Below, one piece after another: positions 8,421 to 17,073 of a stretch of 57,732 bases of DNA. The position numbers and the translations under genes are program-made. Each line of letters begins with the position of its first letter. The first letter of the stretch is position 1. This DNA comes from Halochromatium glycolicum (lineage in GTDB: Bacteria; Pseudomonadota; Gammaproteobacteria; Chromatiales; Chromatiaceae): assembly GCF_016584085.1 (NCBI RefSeq), contig NZ_NRSJ01000032.1:1-57732 (forward strand), read 5' to 3'. Below the pieces are notes generated by a model. That model did not search any database and was not told the DNA's origin. It saw nothing but the letters and a program-made list of their open reading frames with translations.

Positions 8421-9809
8421 ATGACCCCGAACCGCCCCGTCATCGCCCATCGCCCGCTCGAGGCCTTCTTCGCCCGCGAGTCCAGCGCGCCCTTGGCACA
8501 GGCCTTCAGCGGGCAGCGGCCGGTGCATCCCTTCGTTGGTCTGACGCCGGTCGATCCGAGTGAGCTCACAGCACTTTGGCAGCAGCTCACCGAGACCCCG
8601 CTCGGTCATCCCGCGGTGGCCTATGTGCATGTGCCCTACTGCGCCAATCATTGCCTGTTCTGCGGCTTCTATCAGAATGCCTGGCGCGAGGAAGCCGGCA
8701 GCGCCTACGTCGATGCGCTGATCACCCAGTTGCAGCGTGAGCGTGACCGGCCCGACCTGTCCGAGGCCGCCATCCGCGCGGTCTACTTCGGCGGTGGCAC
8801 CCCCACCCTGCTCTCCGCTGCCGACCTGGCGCGCGCCATCGAAGCGGTCCGCGAGACGCTGCCGCTCGCCGCCGATTGCGAGATCACCGTCGAGGGTCGC
8901 GTGCGCGGCTTCGGGCTCGATAAGGCACGCGCGGCCTTCACCGCCGGCGCCAACCGCCTCTCGCTCGGCGTACAGACCTTCGATGAACGCCTCCGCCAGC
9001 GTCTCGGTCGCAAGGCGAGCCGCGCCGAGCTGCTGAGCGCGTTGGAGGGGCTGATGGGGCTCGATCAGGGCGCCATCGTCATCGACCTGATCTTCGGGCT
9101 GCCGGAGCAAGATGCGGCGCTCTGGGCCGATGATCTCGACACCGCGATCGCGCTCGGACTCGACGGGGTCGATCTCTATGCCCTCAAGCAGATGCGTAAC
9201 ACCCCGCTTGCCAGCGCGATCGCCACCGGCAAGCTCAGGCCGGCCGCACCCGAGCAGCTCGGCCGCTTCTACCAACAGGGCGCCGAACGGCTCGATGCAG
9301 CGCGCTGGGAGCCCCTCTCCAGCAGCCATTGGCGTCAAGGCACGCGGGAGCGCAACCTCTACAACCTGCTGGTCAAGGCCGGTGCCGATTGCCTGGCCAT
9401 CGGTGCCGGCGCCGGCGGCTCGCTGCATCGCGGCGAGCGCGCCTACTCGTTTCGCAACACCGCGGATGTCGACGACTACCAGCGTCGGCTCACACAGGGC
9501 GAGCCGGTGATGACCGGGCTGATGCGGCATTCGCCCCATGCCCGGCTGTTCAATCGGATCAAGGGCGAACTCGAGCGCGGACATCTGGACCTGGTCGGTC
9601 TGGCCGCCGAGCTGCAGGCCCATGCCGATCGCGAGCTCGCATCGCTGACCGACCCGTTGTTCGCCCAATGGCAGCGCGCCGGCTTGGTGATGCGCGACGG
9701 GCGCTGGCTCGAGCTGACCCTCGCCGGTCGCTTCTGGCAGGTGCCGCTGACGCAGAATCTGCTCGAATGGCTCGATCAATGCCTTCGGGAGACGCCAAGC
9801 AATGCCTGA
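8421..9809 (+). CDS. hutW: ChuW/HutW-type radical SAM haem methyltransferase
   Basis: A 462-aa HemN-like radical SAM protein. The iron-sulfur motif CxxxCxxC is at Cys74, Cys78 and Cys81 (YCANHCLFC), followed by FGGGTPTLL (SAM site) and SLGVQTFDERLRQRLGRK. ChuW/HutW proteins open the haem ring without oxygen and release iron, and the operon position next to haem uptake supports that over coproporphyrinogen dehydrogenase. Family knowledge: such enzymes sit with haem importers of facultative or anaerobic bacteria, which fits a host living without oxygen. The start ATG lies 31 bases after tonB. Confidence 0.88.
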   Translation: MTPNRPVIAHRPLEAFFARESSAPLAQAFSGQRPVHPFVGLTPVDPSELTALWQQLTETPLGHPAVAYVHVPYCANHCLFCGFYQNAWREEAGSAYVDALITQLQRERDRPDLSEAAIRAVYFGGGTPTLLSAADLARAIEAVRETLPLAADCEITVEGRVRGFGLDKARAAFTAGANRLSLGVQTFDERLRQRLGRKASRAELLSALEGLMGLDQGAIVIDLIFGLPEQDAALWADDLDTAIALGLDGVDLYALKQMRNTPLASAIATGKLRPAAPEQLGRFYQQGAERLDAARWEPLSSSHWRQGTRERNLYNLLVKAGADCLAIGAGAGGSLHRGERAYSFRNTADVDDYQRRLTQGEPVMTGLMRHSPHARLFNRIKGELERGHLDLVGLAAELQAHADRELASLTDPLFAQWQRAGLVMRDGRWLELTLAGRFWQVPLTQNLLEWLDQCLRETPSNA

Positions 9810-9932
9810 GAACCCTTTGTTCTGCTGTTTACTGCTCCTCATGCACACCGCAAGCCATCCGCCGCGCCCTAGCATCCTTGGGCACCGGGAAGCAGCAAGC
9901 CGTGTCGACCCATCCCTTTGGAGGTTCGCCCG

Positions 9933-12056
9933 ATGTCTTGCCAAGGCTCCCTGTCTTTTCCAACCCGGACCACTGCCCAACCATCCGCGAAGACCCGAAC
10001 AGGCTCATCGGGCCAGGCTTCTCGGTTGGCCCGCGCGCTCACCCTGAGCAGCCTGCCAGTCGTCTTCGTGGCCTTGGCCTTACCCGCCATTGGCGATCCA
10101 ATCGAGGTCGAGCTCGGTCCGGTCACCGTCACCGCCACCAAGACCAGCAGGCCGCTCGACGAGGTTCCAGAGTCCGTCAGCATCATCGATCGCAACGAGA
10201 TCGAGCAGCGTCAGCCGCAGACGCTCGGCGACCTGGTCGCGGATCTCCCCAATGTCGCCATTGGCGGCGGACCCCGAGCGGTCGGACAGACCCTGACCAT
10301 CCGCGGCCTGTCCGACGACCGCATCCTGTTCCTGCTCGATGGTGCGCGTCAGAACTTTGCCCGCGGCCACAACGCCCGGCTATTCGTCGAGCCGGACCTG
10401 CTGCGTCGGGTCGAGGTCATCCGCGGTCCGGCCTCGGCGCTTTGGGGAAGCGGTGCGATCGGTGGCGTGATCGCCCTCGAGACGGTCGATGCCAGCGATC
10501 TGCTCGCACCGGGGCAAACCCTCGGCGGCCGCGTTCGGGCGGGCTACCAGGGGGTGAACAGTCAGTGGATGACGGGAGCCGCAGCCTATGGCCGCCTCGA
10601 TGACCAGCTCGATCTGCTCATCGACCTCAACCATCGCGAAGCCGGCGACACCCGCCTTGGTGATGGCGAGGATCTGGCGCACTCGGGCTACGAACGGACC
10701 TCCGGCTTGGCCAAAAGCTCCTGGAGCCCGGACGGCATCACTTGGTTCAGCGCCAGCTATCTCGGGCTGCGCGAGGACGGCGACGTCCCCTCCAACGCCC
10801 AGACGCTCGCCACCCCCGAGAACCTGGTCGATCGCCTCACACGGCAAGACAACCTCAATTTCCGGTTCCGGCATGATCATCCGGACAATCCCTACTTCAG
10901 CCCGTCATTGGTGCTGTACCGCAATCAGACGCGCATCGACGAGGAGCGACAGCAGGACGCTCGCCGCGATGAAACGGAGCTGACGACCATTGGTCTCGAT
11001 CTGCGCAATACGATGCGCCTGAGCTTCGGCGGCCAGATCGACCAGATCCTGAGCTATGGCCTCGAATACTACGAGGATCGGGCCAGCGCCGAACGTGACG
11101 GCGCGCCACGCAGCAGCTCACCGGACGGCCGCCAACAGATCATCAGCGCCTATCTGCAGGACGAGATCCTGATCGGCGAGCGGCTGACCCTGATACCCGG
11201 CATTCGCTTCGATGATTACTCGAGTCAGGCCGACCAACAGGCCGGCAATCGCAATGAGGATAGTGCCTGGTCGGCAAAGCTCGGCGCCAACCTGCGCGTC
11301 ACCGATTGGCTCGCGTTACAAGCGAGCTACAACGAGGCCTTTCGCGCGCCGACCCCCTCGGAGCTGTTCGTCTCCGGCGTCCACTTCACCTGCGGCCCCG
11401 GCTGTCAGAACCTGTTCGTGCCGAACCCGGATCTAAAGCCCGAGAAGGCGCACAACAAGGAGATCGGCCTGCGCCTGAGCCAGCGGGATCTGTTCACCGA
11501 GGACGACCGCGCTGGTCTCCGGGCCGCCTTCTTTCGCAACGACGTCAGGGATTTCATCGACCGCGAGGTCATCTTCAGCCCGCGGCCGATGCCCGGCAAC
11601 CCGGGCCCGGGCGGTGTGAGCACCTCAGAGAATGTGACGGACGCGCGGCTTGAGGGCTTCGAGATCGAAGCGCTCTATGATGCGCCGCGCTGGTTCGCGG
11701 GCCTTGCCTACTCGCAGACGCGTGGCGACGACGAGAACACCGACGAGCCTCTGGCGAGCGTGCAGCCGGATGAGTGGATTGCCCGACTCGGTCTGCGTTT
11801 CCCGGCGCAGGGCCTTGAGATCGGTGCTCGCGGACGGTTCATCGCCGCCCAGGAGCGCGTGCCAGAGGGCGTCGAGCCCTCCGAGGAATACGACCTCTAC
11901 GACCTCTGGCTGACTTGGAGGCCGGCCGAGCGCCTTGCCGGCCTGAGTCTCGACCTGGGTATCGACAACCTGCTCGACGAGGACTACACCCCCTACCTGT
12001 CGGTGCTGCAGGGTCCGGGGCGCAACATCAAGGCAACCTTGAGCTATCGGTTCTAG
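9933..12056 (+). CDS. hmuR: TonB-dependent haem/haemoglobin receptor (HmuR type)
   Basis: A roughly 707-aa outer-membrane receptor. Signal region near residues 28-50 (ALTLSSLPVVFVALALPAIG), TonB box-like VTVTATKTSRP, plug domain (QRQPQTLGDLVADLP, RVEVIRGPASALWGSGAIGG) and a beta-barrel ending in aromatic YRF. The FRAP motif (AFRAPTPSELF) and NPDL (VPNPDLKPEKAHN) with an intervening conserved Cys pair are the haem-receptor hallmarks. I take the ATG at 9933, since GGAGG is nine bases upstream. It closes the haem operon. Confidence 0.9.
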   Translation: MSCQGSLSFPTRTTAQPSAKTRTGSSGQASRLARALTLSSLPVVFVALALPAIGDPIEVELGPVTVTATKTSRPLDEVPESVSIIDRNEIEQRQPQTLGDLVADLPNVAIGGGPRAVGQTLTIRGLSDDRILFLLDGARQNFARGHNARLFVEPDLLRRVEVIRGPASALWGSGAIGGVIALETVDASDLLAPGQTLGGRVRAGYQGVNSQWMTGAAAYGRLDDQLDLLIDLNHREAGDTRLGDGEDLAHSGYERTSGLAKSSWSPDGITWFSASYLGLREDGDVPSNAQTLATPENLVDRLTRQDNLNFRFRHDHPDNPYFSPSLVLYRNQTRIDEERQQDARRDETELTTIGLDLRNTMRLSFGGQIDQILSYGLEYYEDRASAERDGAPRSSSPDGRQQIISAYLQDEILIGERLTLIPGIRFDDYSSQADQQAGNRNEDSAWSAKLGANLRVTDWLALQASYNEAFRAPTPSELFVSGVHFTCGPGCQNLFVPNPDLKPEKAHNKEIGLRLSQRDLFTEDDRAGLRAAFFRNDVRDFIDREVIFSPRPMPGNPGPGGVSTSENVTDARLEGFEIEALYDAPRWFAGLAYSQTRGDDENTDEPLASVQPDEWIARLGLRFPAQGLEIGARGRFIAAQERVPEGVEPSEEYDLYDLWLTWRPAERLAGLSLDLGIDNLLDEDYTPYLSVLQGPGRNIKATLSYRF

Positions 12057-12147
12057 CCCTAGCCTTTCATGCGAGCAATTTGCATTCGTGATCAGGCGTG
12101 CTAGCGTGTCAGCGTTGCTTATTGCCAGACGAGCGAGACGCCAACCG

Positions 12148-13131
12148 ATGCACCTGCATTCCATCGACGCCTGGACCCATTCCCACGATTACACGACCAC
12201 CGCCGAGCAGCAGGCCGAGCGCCGCACCCGCTGGGTGGTCTATCTCACGCTCGCGACGATGATCGTGGAGCTCCTTGCCGGCTGGCTCACCGGCTCCATG
12301 GCGCTGCTGGCCGATGGCTGGCACATGGGCAGCCACGCCGCGGCCCTGGGGCTGAGCGTCTTCGCCTATCGCCTCTCCCGCCGCTGGGCCACCGACCCCC
12401 GTTTCACCTTCGGCACCGGCAAGATCCCGACGTTAGCGGGCTACACCAGTGCGCTGCTGCTCGGGCTCGGGGCCTTCTGGCTCATGGGGGAATCGCTCTC
12501 GCGGTTCCTGAATCCGGTCAGGATCCATTACGGCGAAGCGATCGCGGTGGCGACCCTCGGGCTGATCGTCAATGTCGCCAGCGCCTGGATACTGGGCGGC
12601 GGCGCCGACCATCACCACCACCATCCCGGGCACGGGCACGGGCACGGGCACGGGCACCAGGATCATGGGCATCCTCACGCAGGCGAGCACAAGGACCACA
12701 ACCTGCGCGCCGCCTATCTGCATGTGATCGCCGACGCGCTGACGTCGCTGCTCGCCATCGGCGCCCTCAGCGCCGGGATGCTGTTCGGCTGGGCCTTTCT
12801 GGACCCGGTGATGGGTGTCGTCGGCGCCCTGCTGATCGGCCGTTGGGCCTATGGTCTGGCCACCGACAGCGCCCGTTCGTTAGTCGATGCCGAAGACCAC
12901 AGTGAGACCGCACGCCGGGTGCGGGCGATGCTCGAGGCGGTCGACGATGTCCAGGTGGCGGACCTGCATCTGTGGCGCGTCGGCGCCGCGAGCCACGCCT
13001 GCATCGTCTCGCTGGTCACCCACGACCCACGGCCGCTGGCGTTCTATAAGGGCTTGCTCGAGGACATCCCCGGCCTCGATCACCTGACGGTCGAGGTGAA
13101 CCAGTGCCGGGATGAGCGCTGCCGAACATGA
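12148..13131 (+). CDS. dmeF: DmeF-type cation diffusion facilitator
   Basis: A 327-aa CDF metal/proton antiporter of the inner membrane. The N-terminus MHLHSIDAWTHSHDY is typical of DmeF. TM segments include the ligand motifs in TM2 (LLADGWHMGSHA) and TM5 (HVIADALTSLLAIG), separated by a His-rich cytosolic loop (DHHHHHPGHGHGHG around residues 150-175). A cytosolic C-terminal domain ends with CRDERC. DmeF homologues export Co, Ni, Zn or Fe; which one here cannot be told. The ATG at 12148 starts at the family position. Confidence 0.88.
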   Translation: MHLHSIDAWTHSHDYTTTAEQQAERRTRWVVYLTLATMIVELLAGWLTGSMALLADGWHMGSHAAALGLSVFAYRLSRRWATDPRFTFGTGKIPTLAGYTSALLLGLGAFWLMGESLSRFLNPVRIHYGEAIAVATLGLIVNVASAWILGGGADHHHHHPGHGHGHGHGHQDHGHPHAGEHKDHNLRAAYLHVIADALTSLLAIGALSAGMLFGWAFLDPVMGVVGALLIGRWAYGLATDSARSLVDAEDHSETARRVRAMLEAVDDVQVADLHLWRVGAASHACIVSLVTHDPRPLAFYKGLLEDIPGLDHLTVEVNQCRDERCRT

Positions 13132-13581
13132 CTCGTCTCGAACGAAGGCCCCGGAGCAGGCGACGGTGGTGACCCCCGTGTAGGCAGCCTAGGAAGTGCA
13201 TGCCAGCCTTTGGATGATGCCGCCTGAGGAAACGGTGCGAAGGCTGTCCGATTGATCTGATGACGTGCCAGCCCATCACGCGGCCATCCTGCGCCGCCGA
13301 TATCGCTCCTCGCTGAGACAGCGCTGACCTCGATGGCGTTGACGCCGCTACGCGATATCCCACCTCTCTTTTTGGTATTGCTAATACTTCGCATTTGTTT
13401 CAGTTTTACTGTAACATAATGCCCGCTGTTACGACGCATTTGCACCACACACCCATGATGAGCCTGTGTGGCCGAGCAACCGCATACTTTTTTATTTTCT
13501 GTATGATTACGAGGTCAACTCGCATCCGCCAATGCGGGAACGAGCGCCGCGACCGACATCCCCATCCCAGGAGACAAGACC
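13132..13581. other. 450-bp gene-free region
   Basis: No gene is visible. The first 230 bases are of ordinary base composition without a recognisable product. The last 220 are AT-rich and hold the promoter of the next gene: a perfect inverted repeat GTATT-gct-AATAC at 13375-13387 and the Zur-like site described separately. Confidence 0.6.
13398..13420 (+). promoter_or_regulatory. candidate Zur box upstream of lbtU-like gene
   Basis: GTTTTACTGTAACAT (13403-13417) agrees with the gammaproteobacterial Zur core GTTATANTATAACAT at all but two informative positions. It lies about 165 bases before the porin gene in an AT-rich promoter. Judged by eye. Confidence 0.5.
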
Positions 13582-14778
13582 ATGAGACAACAACCACTGG
13601 CCGCAGCCATCGTCGCGATCTTTGCCACCGCTGGTGGCCCAGCCGTTGGACAGACGCTCGAAGAACGCGTCCGACGCCTCGAGCAGGAGAACCGCGAGCA
13701 GGCCGCGGCGATCGACCAGCAGCGCCGAACGATCGAGGAGCAGAAGCAGCAGCTGGAAGGCACCCCGCAACGGGTCGAACAGCTGGAAGACGCGCTCGCG
13801 ACCCAGCGCGGCGCTGATCCTGGCGTTGGCGCCGGCTGGTTCGACCGGATCGAGATCGCCGGTCTGATCGAGGTCGAGGGCAGCTATGTCGACCCCTATG
13901 AAGGCGGCAGTGAGTCCGATCTCACCCTCGCCACCTTCGAGCTCGGCCTCGCCGCGCAGGTCACCGACTGGGTCGAAGCCACCGCCTCACTGCTCTACGA
14001 GGAAGGCGAGACCGACCTCGAGGTCGATCTCGCTCAGATCACCATCGCCAACGCCGAGGTATCGCCGGTCTATTTCACGGCCGGGCAGTTCTATCTCCCC
14101 TTCGGTGCCTACGAGACCAACCTGGTCTCCGACCCGCTGACACTGGAGATCGGCGAGATTCGCGAAAGCGCGGCCGAGGTTGGTTTCGTCTACGAGGGCT
14201 TTGGCGGCAGCGTCTACACCTTCCAGGGCGACAATGAGGTCGACGGCGACACCCGAATCGATAGCTGGGGCGCGAACCTCAGCTTCGCCCAAGAGCTCGA
14301 CGCCGTCAGCTGGACGGTAGGTGCCGGGTACATCAGTAATCTGGGCGATTCCGACTCCCTGCGTGACACGGTCGTCGACCCGACCGACTTCACCGGTGGC
14401 TGGACCGCGAACCTCGCCGTCGTCTTCCAGGACTTCAACCTGATCGGCGAGTACCTCGGAGCAATCGACGAATTCAACGCCGGCGAGCTGGACTTCGACG
14501 GCAACGGCGCCAAGCCGGAGGCCTGGAACATCGAGCTGGGGTACAGCTTCGAGGTGCTCGGCAAGGAATCGGTGGCTGCGGTCGCCTACCAAGGCAGCAA
14601 CGAGGCATTGGCGCTCGAGCTGCCCGAAGAGCGCTGGCTGGTGGGCTGGTCGATCGGGATCTTCGACGGCACCGCCCTCTCGTTCGAGTACTCGCACGAT
14701 TCCGACTACAGCACCGGCAAGGGTGGCACCGGCGAGGAGGCCAACGCCTTCGTCGCCCAGCTCGCCGTGGAGTTCTGA
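13582..14778 (+). CDS. LbtU-family porin
   Basis: A 398-aa outer-membrane protein. A signal peptide ends near residue 23 (AVGQ). Residues 25-70 form a coiled coil rich in Glu/Gln/Arg (EERVRRLEQENREQAAAIDQ), as in LbtU-type and some phosphate-selective porins that trimerise. A beta-barrel with alternating hydrophobic strands follows, ending FVAQLAVEF with C-terminal Phe. LbtU takes up legiobactin in Legionella without TonB. The Zur-like site suggests a role in zinc uptake here; that is inference. A distant alternative is a generic carbonate/metal porin. Confidence 0.8.
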   Translation: MRQQPLAAAIVAIFATAGGPAVGQTLEERVRRLEQENREQAAAIDQQRRTIEEQKQQLEGTPQRVEQLEDALATQRGADPGVGAGWFDRIEIAGLIEVEGSYVDPYEGGSESDLTLATFELGLAAQVTDWVEATASLLYEEGETDLEVDLAQITIANAEVSPVYFTAGQFYLPFGAYETNLVSDPLTLEIGEIRESAAEVGFVYEGFGGSVYTFQGDNEVDGDTRIDSWGANLSFAQELDAVSWTVGAGYISNLGDSDSLRDTVVDPTDFTGGWTANLAVVFQDFNLIGEYLGAIDEFNAGELDFDGNGAKPEAWNIELGYSFEVLGKESVAAVAYQGSNEALALELPEERWLVGWSIGIFDGTALSFEYSHDSDYSTGKGGTGEEANAFVAQLAVEF

Positions 14779-14837
14779 GCACGGCGGCCAACGATCATGG
14801 CGGCCAGCCACCCCGAAGAATGAATGGTCGTGGCGCG

Positions 14838-15000
14838 GCGCTCTTCCAGAGTATTCGTGATGTCGTTACACTCCCGACCGGGACGAATGATGAGCATCAG
14901 GCCGATGATGAACCCATACCCCCGCTGATCGCGACCATGCCCACGTCGAGCACAACCACGCCCACCCTGTGTTCATTCGGGCTGCTCGCCAGCGTCTTGT
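14838..15000 (+). pseudogene. collapsed copy of the orphan znuA promoter and gene
   Basis: Bases 14839-14912 align without gaps to 17023-17096, the promoter and first codons of the ZnuA-like gene, including a weakened Zur-like site at 14856-14870. Shortly after, 14928-14971 reads D-H-A-H-V-E-H-N-H-A-H-P in one frame, resembling the His-rich C-terminus of that protein. The middle, over 1 kb, is missing. The relic is followed by a DUF3299 gene just as the intact copy is, showing an ancestral duplication of the promoter-znuA-DUF3299 block. Confidence 0.75.
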
Positions 15001-15102
15001 ATAGTCATCCGCCCTGGTTTCCGGACAGGCTGAGCCCATCGGTGCTGACTGTTCCGGCGCTTTCTGTCCGGTGATCAGGCGGAATGGCTATAGCTCAGCG
15101 CG

Positions 15103-15747
15103 ATGCGACGATTCGCCACCCACCCCTCCGGCCGATCCAGGACTCGAGGTTCGGGATCTTTCCCGGCCCTCTTGCTGCTGTCGCTGCTGATCGGCGGCTG
15201 TAGTGAACCGACTGATCCGGCGGCCGATCGGTCTGCCTTCGGCGAGCGCAAGCAGGCCGCGACCGATGCCGAAAGCGGAGCCGCTCACAAAGAGGCGGAG
15301 ACACTCGACTGGAACGACCTGATCCCCACTGACTGGCAACCGGAGCGGCTGCTGTCCGAGTACGACGTCGAGAGCCTCAGCGATGACGACCCCCGCGCCC
15401 TCGAACTCATGGACAGACTGCGCGCCCTATGGGACGAGGCGCCCATCGTCGCCGAGCTGGACGACCGCCAGATCCGGCTCCCGGGCTTCGTCGTACCGCT
15501 GACGATGGACGCCAGCGCCATCACCGAGTTCCTGCTCGTGCCGTATTTCGGGGCCTGTGTCCACGTGCCCCCACCGCCCCGCAACCAGATCGTCTTGGTC
15601 ACGACCAAGCCGGGCCGCCCGTACCCGGGAGGCATGTTCGATACGGTTTGGGTTGCGGGACAGATGCGCGTGGAGCCTTTTCGCAGTGATCTCGGGGACG
15701 CTGGCTATCGGATCGAGGAGGCATTCGTCACCCCGTACTCGGACTAG
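15103..15747 (+). CDS. DUF3299 lipoprotein (copy A)
   Basis: A 214-aa protein with a lipoprotein signal (LLLLSLLIGGC, lipobox Cys near residue 31), a variable linker, and a DUF3299 domain: LDWNDLIPTDW, VESLSDDDPRALELMDRLRALWDEAP, IRLPGFVVPL, EFLLVPYFGACVHVPPPPRNQIV. The Cys-x-His in GACVH and PPPP stretch are typical. The function is unknown; DUF3299 proteins often lie beside DUF2796 proteins and MacB-like ABC transporters, as in zinc-related loci. It is a close paralogue of the protein at 18407-19090. Confidence 0.85.
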   Translation: MRRFATHPSGRSRTRGSGSFPALLLLSLLIGGCSEPTDPAADRSAFGERKQAATDAESGAAHKEAETLDWNDLIPTDWQPERLLSEYDVESLSDDDPRALELMDRLRALWDEAPIVAELDDRQIRLPGFVVPLTMDASAITEFLLVPYFGACVHVPPPPRNQIVLVTTKPGRPYPGGMFDTVWVAGQMRVEPFRSDLGDAGYRIEEAFVTPYSD

Positions 15748-15856
15748 CGCGCCCGTGCGAGTGAGGCCTCCGAATCCTCTGCTCTGGCAGCAGGCCTGCC
15801 CAACCCGCTCGTACCCGGTCGCACCACCGGCCGGGCATGCCTCTTCGATCATCCTC

Positions 15857-16450
15857 TCAGAGGCCGACCAGCCCATCGCCGAAGGCCAGTTGCCAGAGCG
15901 CGAGCAACCCAAAGCCGATGAACAGAAGCGCCGCGGCCCGATGCACCCAGTGGGTGGGTAGCCGGCGCAGCAGCGTGCAGCCGAATAGGACGCCGAGCAG
16001 CGAGACGCTCCATAGCGCCAGCGTGCCGCCAAACAGCACGGCCCAAAGGTCCCCGGTGCTGGCAACCAACGCCAGCATCGCCAGCTGTGTCTTATCACCA
16101 AGCTCGGCGACGAAGATCAGCGAGAAGCTCTGCAGGAAACCGCCGCGGTTGCGCGCGGGAATCTCGGCATCGCCCTCACCTGAATTGGCGTCTTGCCAGG
16201 AGCGAACGCCGAAGAACAGGAACAGGACCCCCGCGACGAGCAGCAGCCAGCCCTGCGGCAGCCAGTCGAACAAGGCCTGACCGACGCCCACAGCCAGCAG
16301 ATTCAACAAGGCGAAGGCGGCAAAACTGCCGGCAATCACCGAAACCGGCCGATAGCGATGGGCCAGCGTCATCACCAACAGCTGTGACTTGTCGCCCATC
16401 TCGGCGAGAAACAACAAGGCGAAGGCAGAGAGGGCGACGGAGAGCTCCAT
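15857..16450 (-). CDS. TMEM165/GDT1 (UPF0016) cation transporter
   Basis: A 197-aa inner-membrane protein with two homologous halves of three TMs each. Each half has the family signature, LAEMGDKSQLL and VAELGDKTQLA (E-x-G-D-K-S/T). The family transports Mn2+ or Ca2+; bacterial members export manganese. I took the ATG at 16450, which places the first signature at the usual distance. It is convergent with the DUF3299 gene. No yybP-ykoY manganese riboswitch was recognised upstream. Confidence 0.87.
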   Translation of the reverse strand: MELSVALSAFALLFLAEMGDKSQLLVMTLAHRYRPVSVIAGSFAAFALLNLLAVGVGQALFDWLPQGWLLLVAGVLFLFFGVRSWQDANSGEGDAEIPARNRGGFLQSFSLIFVAELGDKTQLAMLALVASTGDLWAVLFGGTLALWSVSLLGVLFGCTLLRRLPTHWVHRAAALLFIGFGLLALWQLAFGDGLVGL

Positions 16451-16486
16451 CAGCGGCGGCAACAGCGATTGAGCGGCGGAATGACG

Positions 16487-16690
16487 CTAATCTGCGCAAG
16501 GTACCATGACCGAATGCCCGCCGACCTGCCCTTTGATCACGTCGATCCCATAAGCCGCCTGGACATGATCTGACCCAAGCGATTCCATCGCGCCGGCACT
16601 CACCGATGCCTGGGTTCCGAGCAATTGGAAGCGGTCGGCAAAGCGCAGGGCGAGATTCAAGTCATGCAGGACGACCAAGGTGATGAGTGC
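16487..16690 (-). pseudogene. C-terminal relic of an iron/cobalamin-type ABC ATPase
   Basis: The leftward frame reads LITLVVLHDLNLALRFADR, then a degenerate stretch and YGIDVIKGQVGGHSVMVP before a stop. This matches the end of FecE/BtuD-type ATPases (switch His region and the tail), as in HmuV of this window. An in-frame stop lies just upstream, and Walker A, signature and Walker B are absent. It is a dead remnant of a siderophore/haem importer. Confidence 0.8.
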
Positions 16691-17073
16691 ATGCGCGCGC
16701 GTCTAGACTCAGCTGCTCCAGCAGCGGCAGACGGCCGTTGCCGACAGCGCTGTCGGCAGAGCGGTCACAGGCAGGACCACGAGCGCCATGGCGGCCCGCC
16801 TTGCTCGAAGTGCCCCGCGCATAGGAGAACGAGCGCAACTGCACGCGCTAGGTGGACAATCGCGCGCATCGGCATGACCCACTGGATCGTCTTCGCTTGA
16901 TGGGCTACCGTGCCATCGCGGACACCGCTGCGGGGCGTCACGGCCACATCCCGTTCCGCGTTCGTCAAACGGCTGCGGGGGCGCTGACAACCCAAGGAAG
17001 GGCGCACTTGCCAATAGTACGCCGCTCTTCCAGAGTACTCGTTATATCGTTACACTCTCAGCCGTGACGAAGG
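16691..17073. other. 383-bp region between ABC relic and orphan znuA
   Basis: No gene could be supported in 16691-17020; the frames are short and without resemblance. It may be decayed sequence of the transporter operon whose ATPase tail lies at 16487-16690. The last 50 bases carry the promoter shared with the collapsed copy at 14838. Confidence 0.5.
17040..17054 (-). promoter_or_regulatory. candidate Zur box upstream of the orphan znuA
   Basis: Read on the reverse strand, TGTAACGATATAACG matches the Zur core TGTTATANTATAACA at 10 of 14 informative positions, with the ATATAAC half complete. It lies 20 bases before the first possible start codon. The duplicated copy at 14856-14870 keeps only about 8 matches. 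Confidence 0.5.

Noticed and set aside
8376..9980. A 534-codon frame opposite to hutW
   Set aside because: It is a mirror of a GC-rich coding sequence; no domain is recognisable, and hutW on the other strand is clear.
16463..16600. yybP-ykoY manganese riboswitch before the TMEM165/GDT1 gene
   Set aside because: I could not find the conserved loops; the sequence there is the decayed ABC ATPase.
16709..17014. Leftward frame with a hydrophobic end as a FecD permease relic
   Set aside because: Only some 20 hydrophobic residues resemble a membrane segment; no family motif such as NPLADP.
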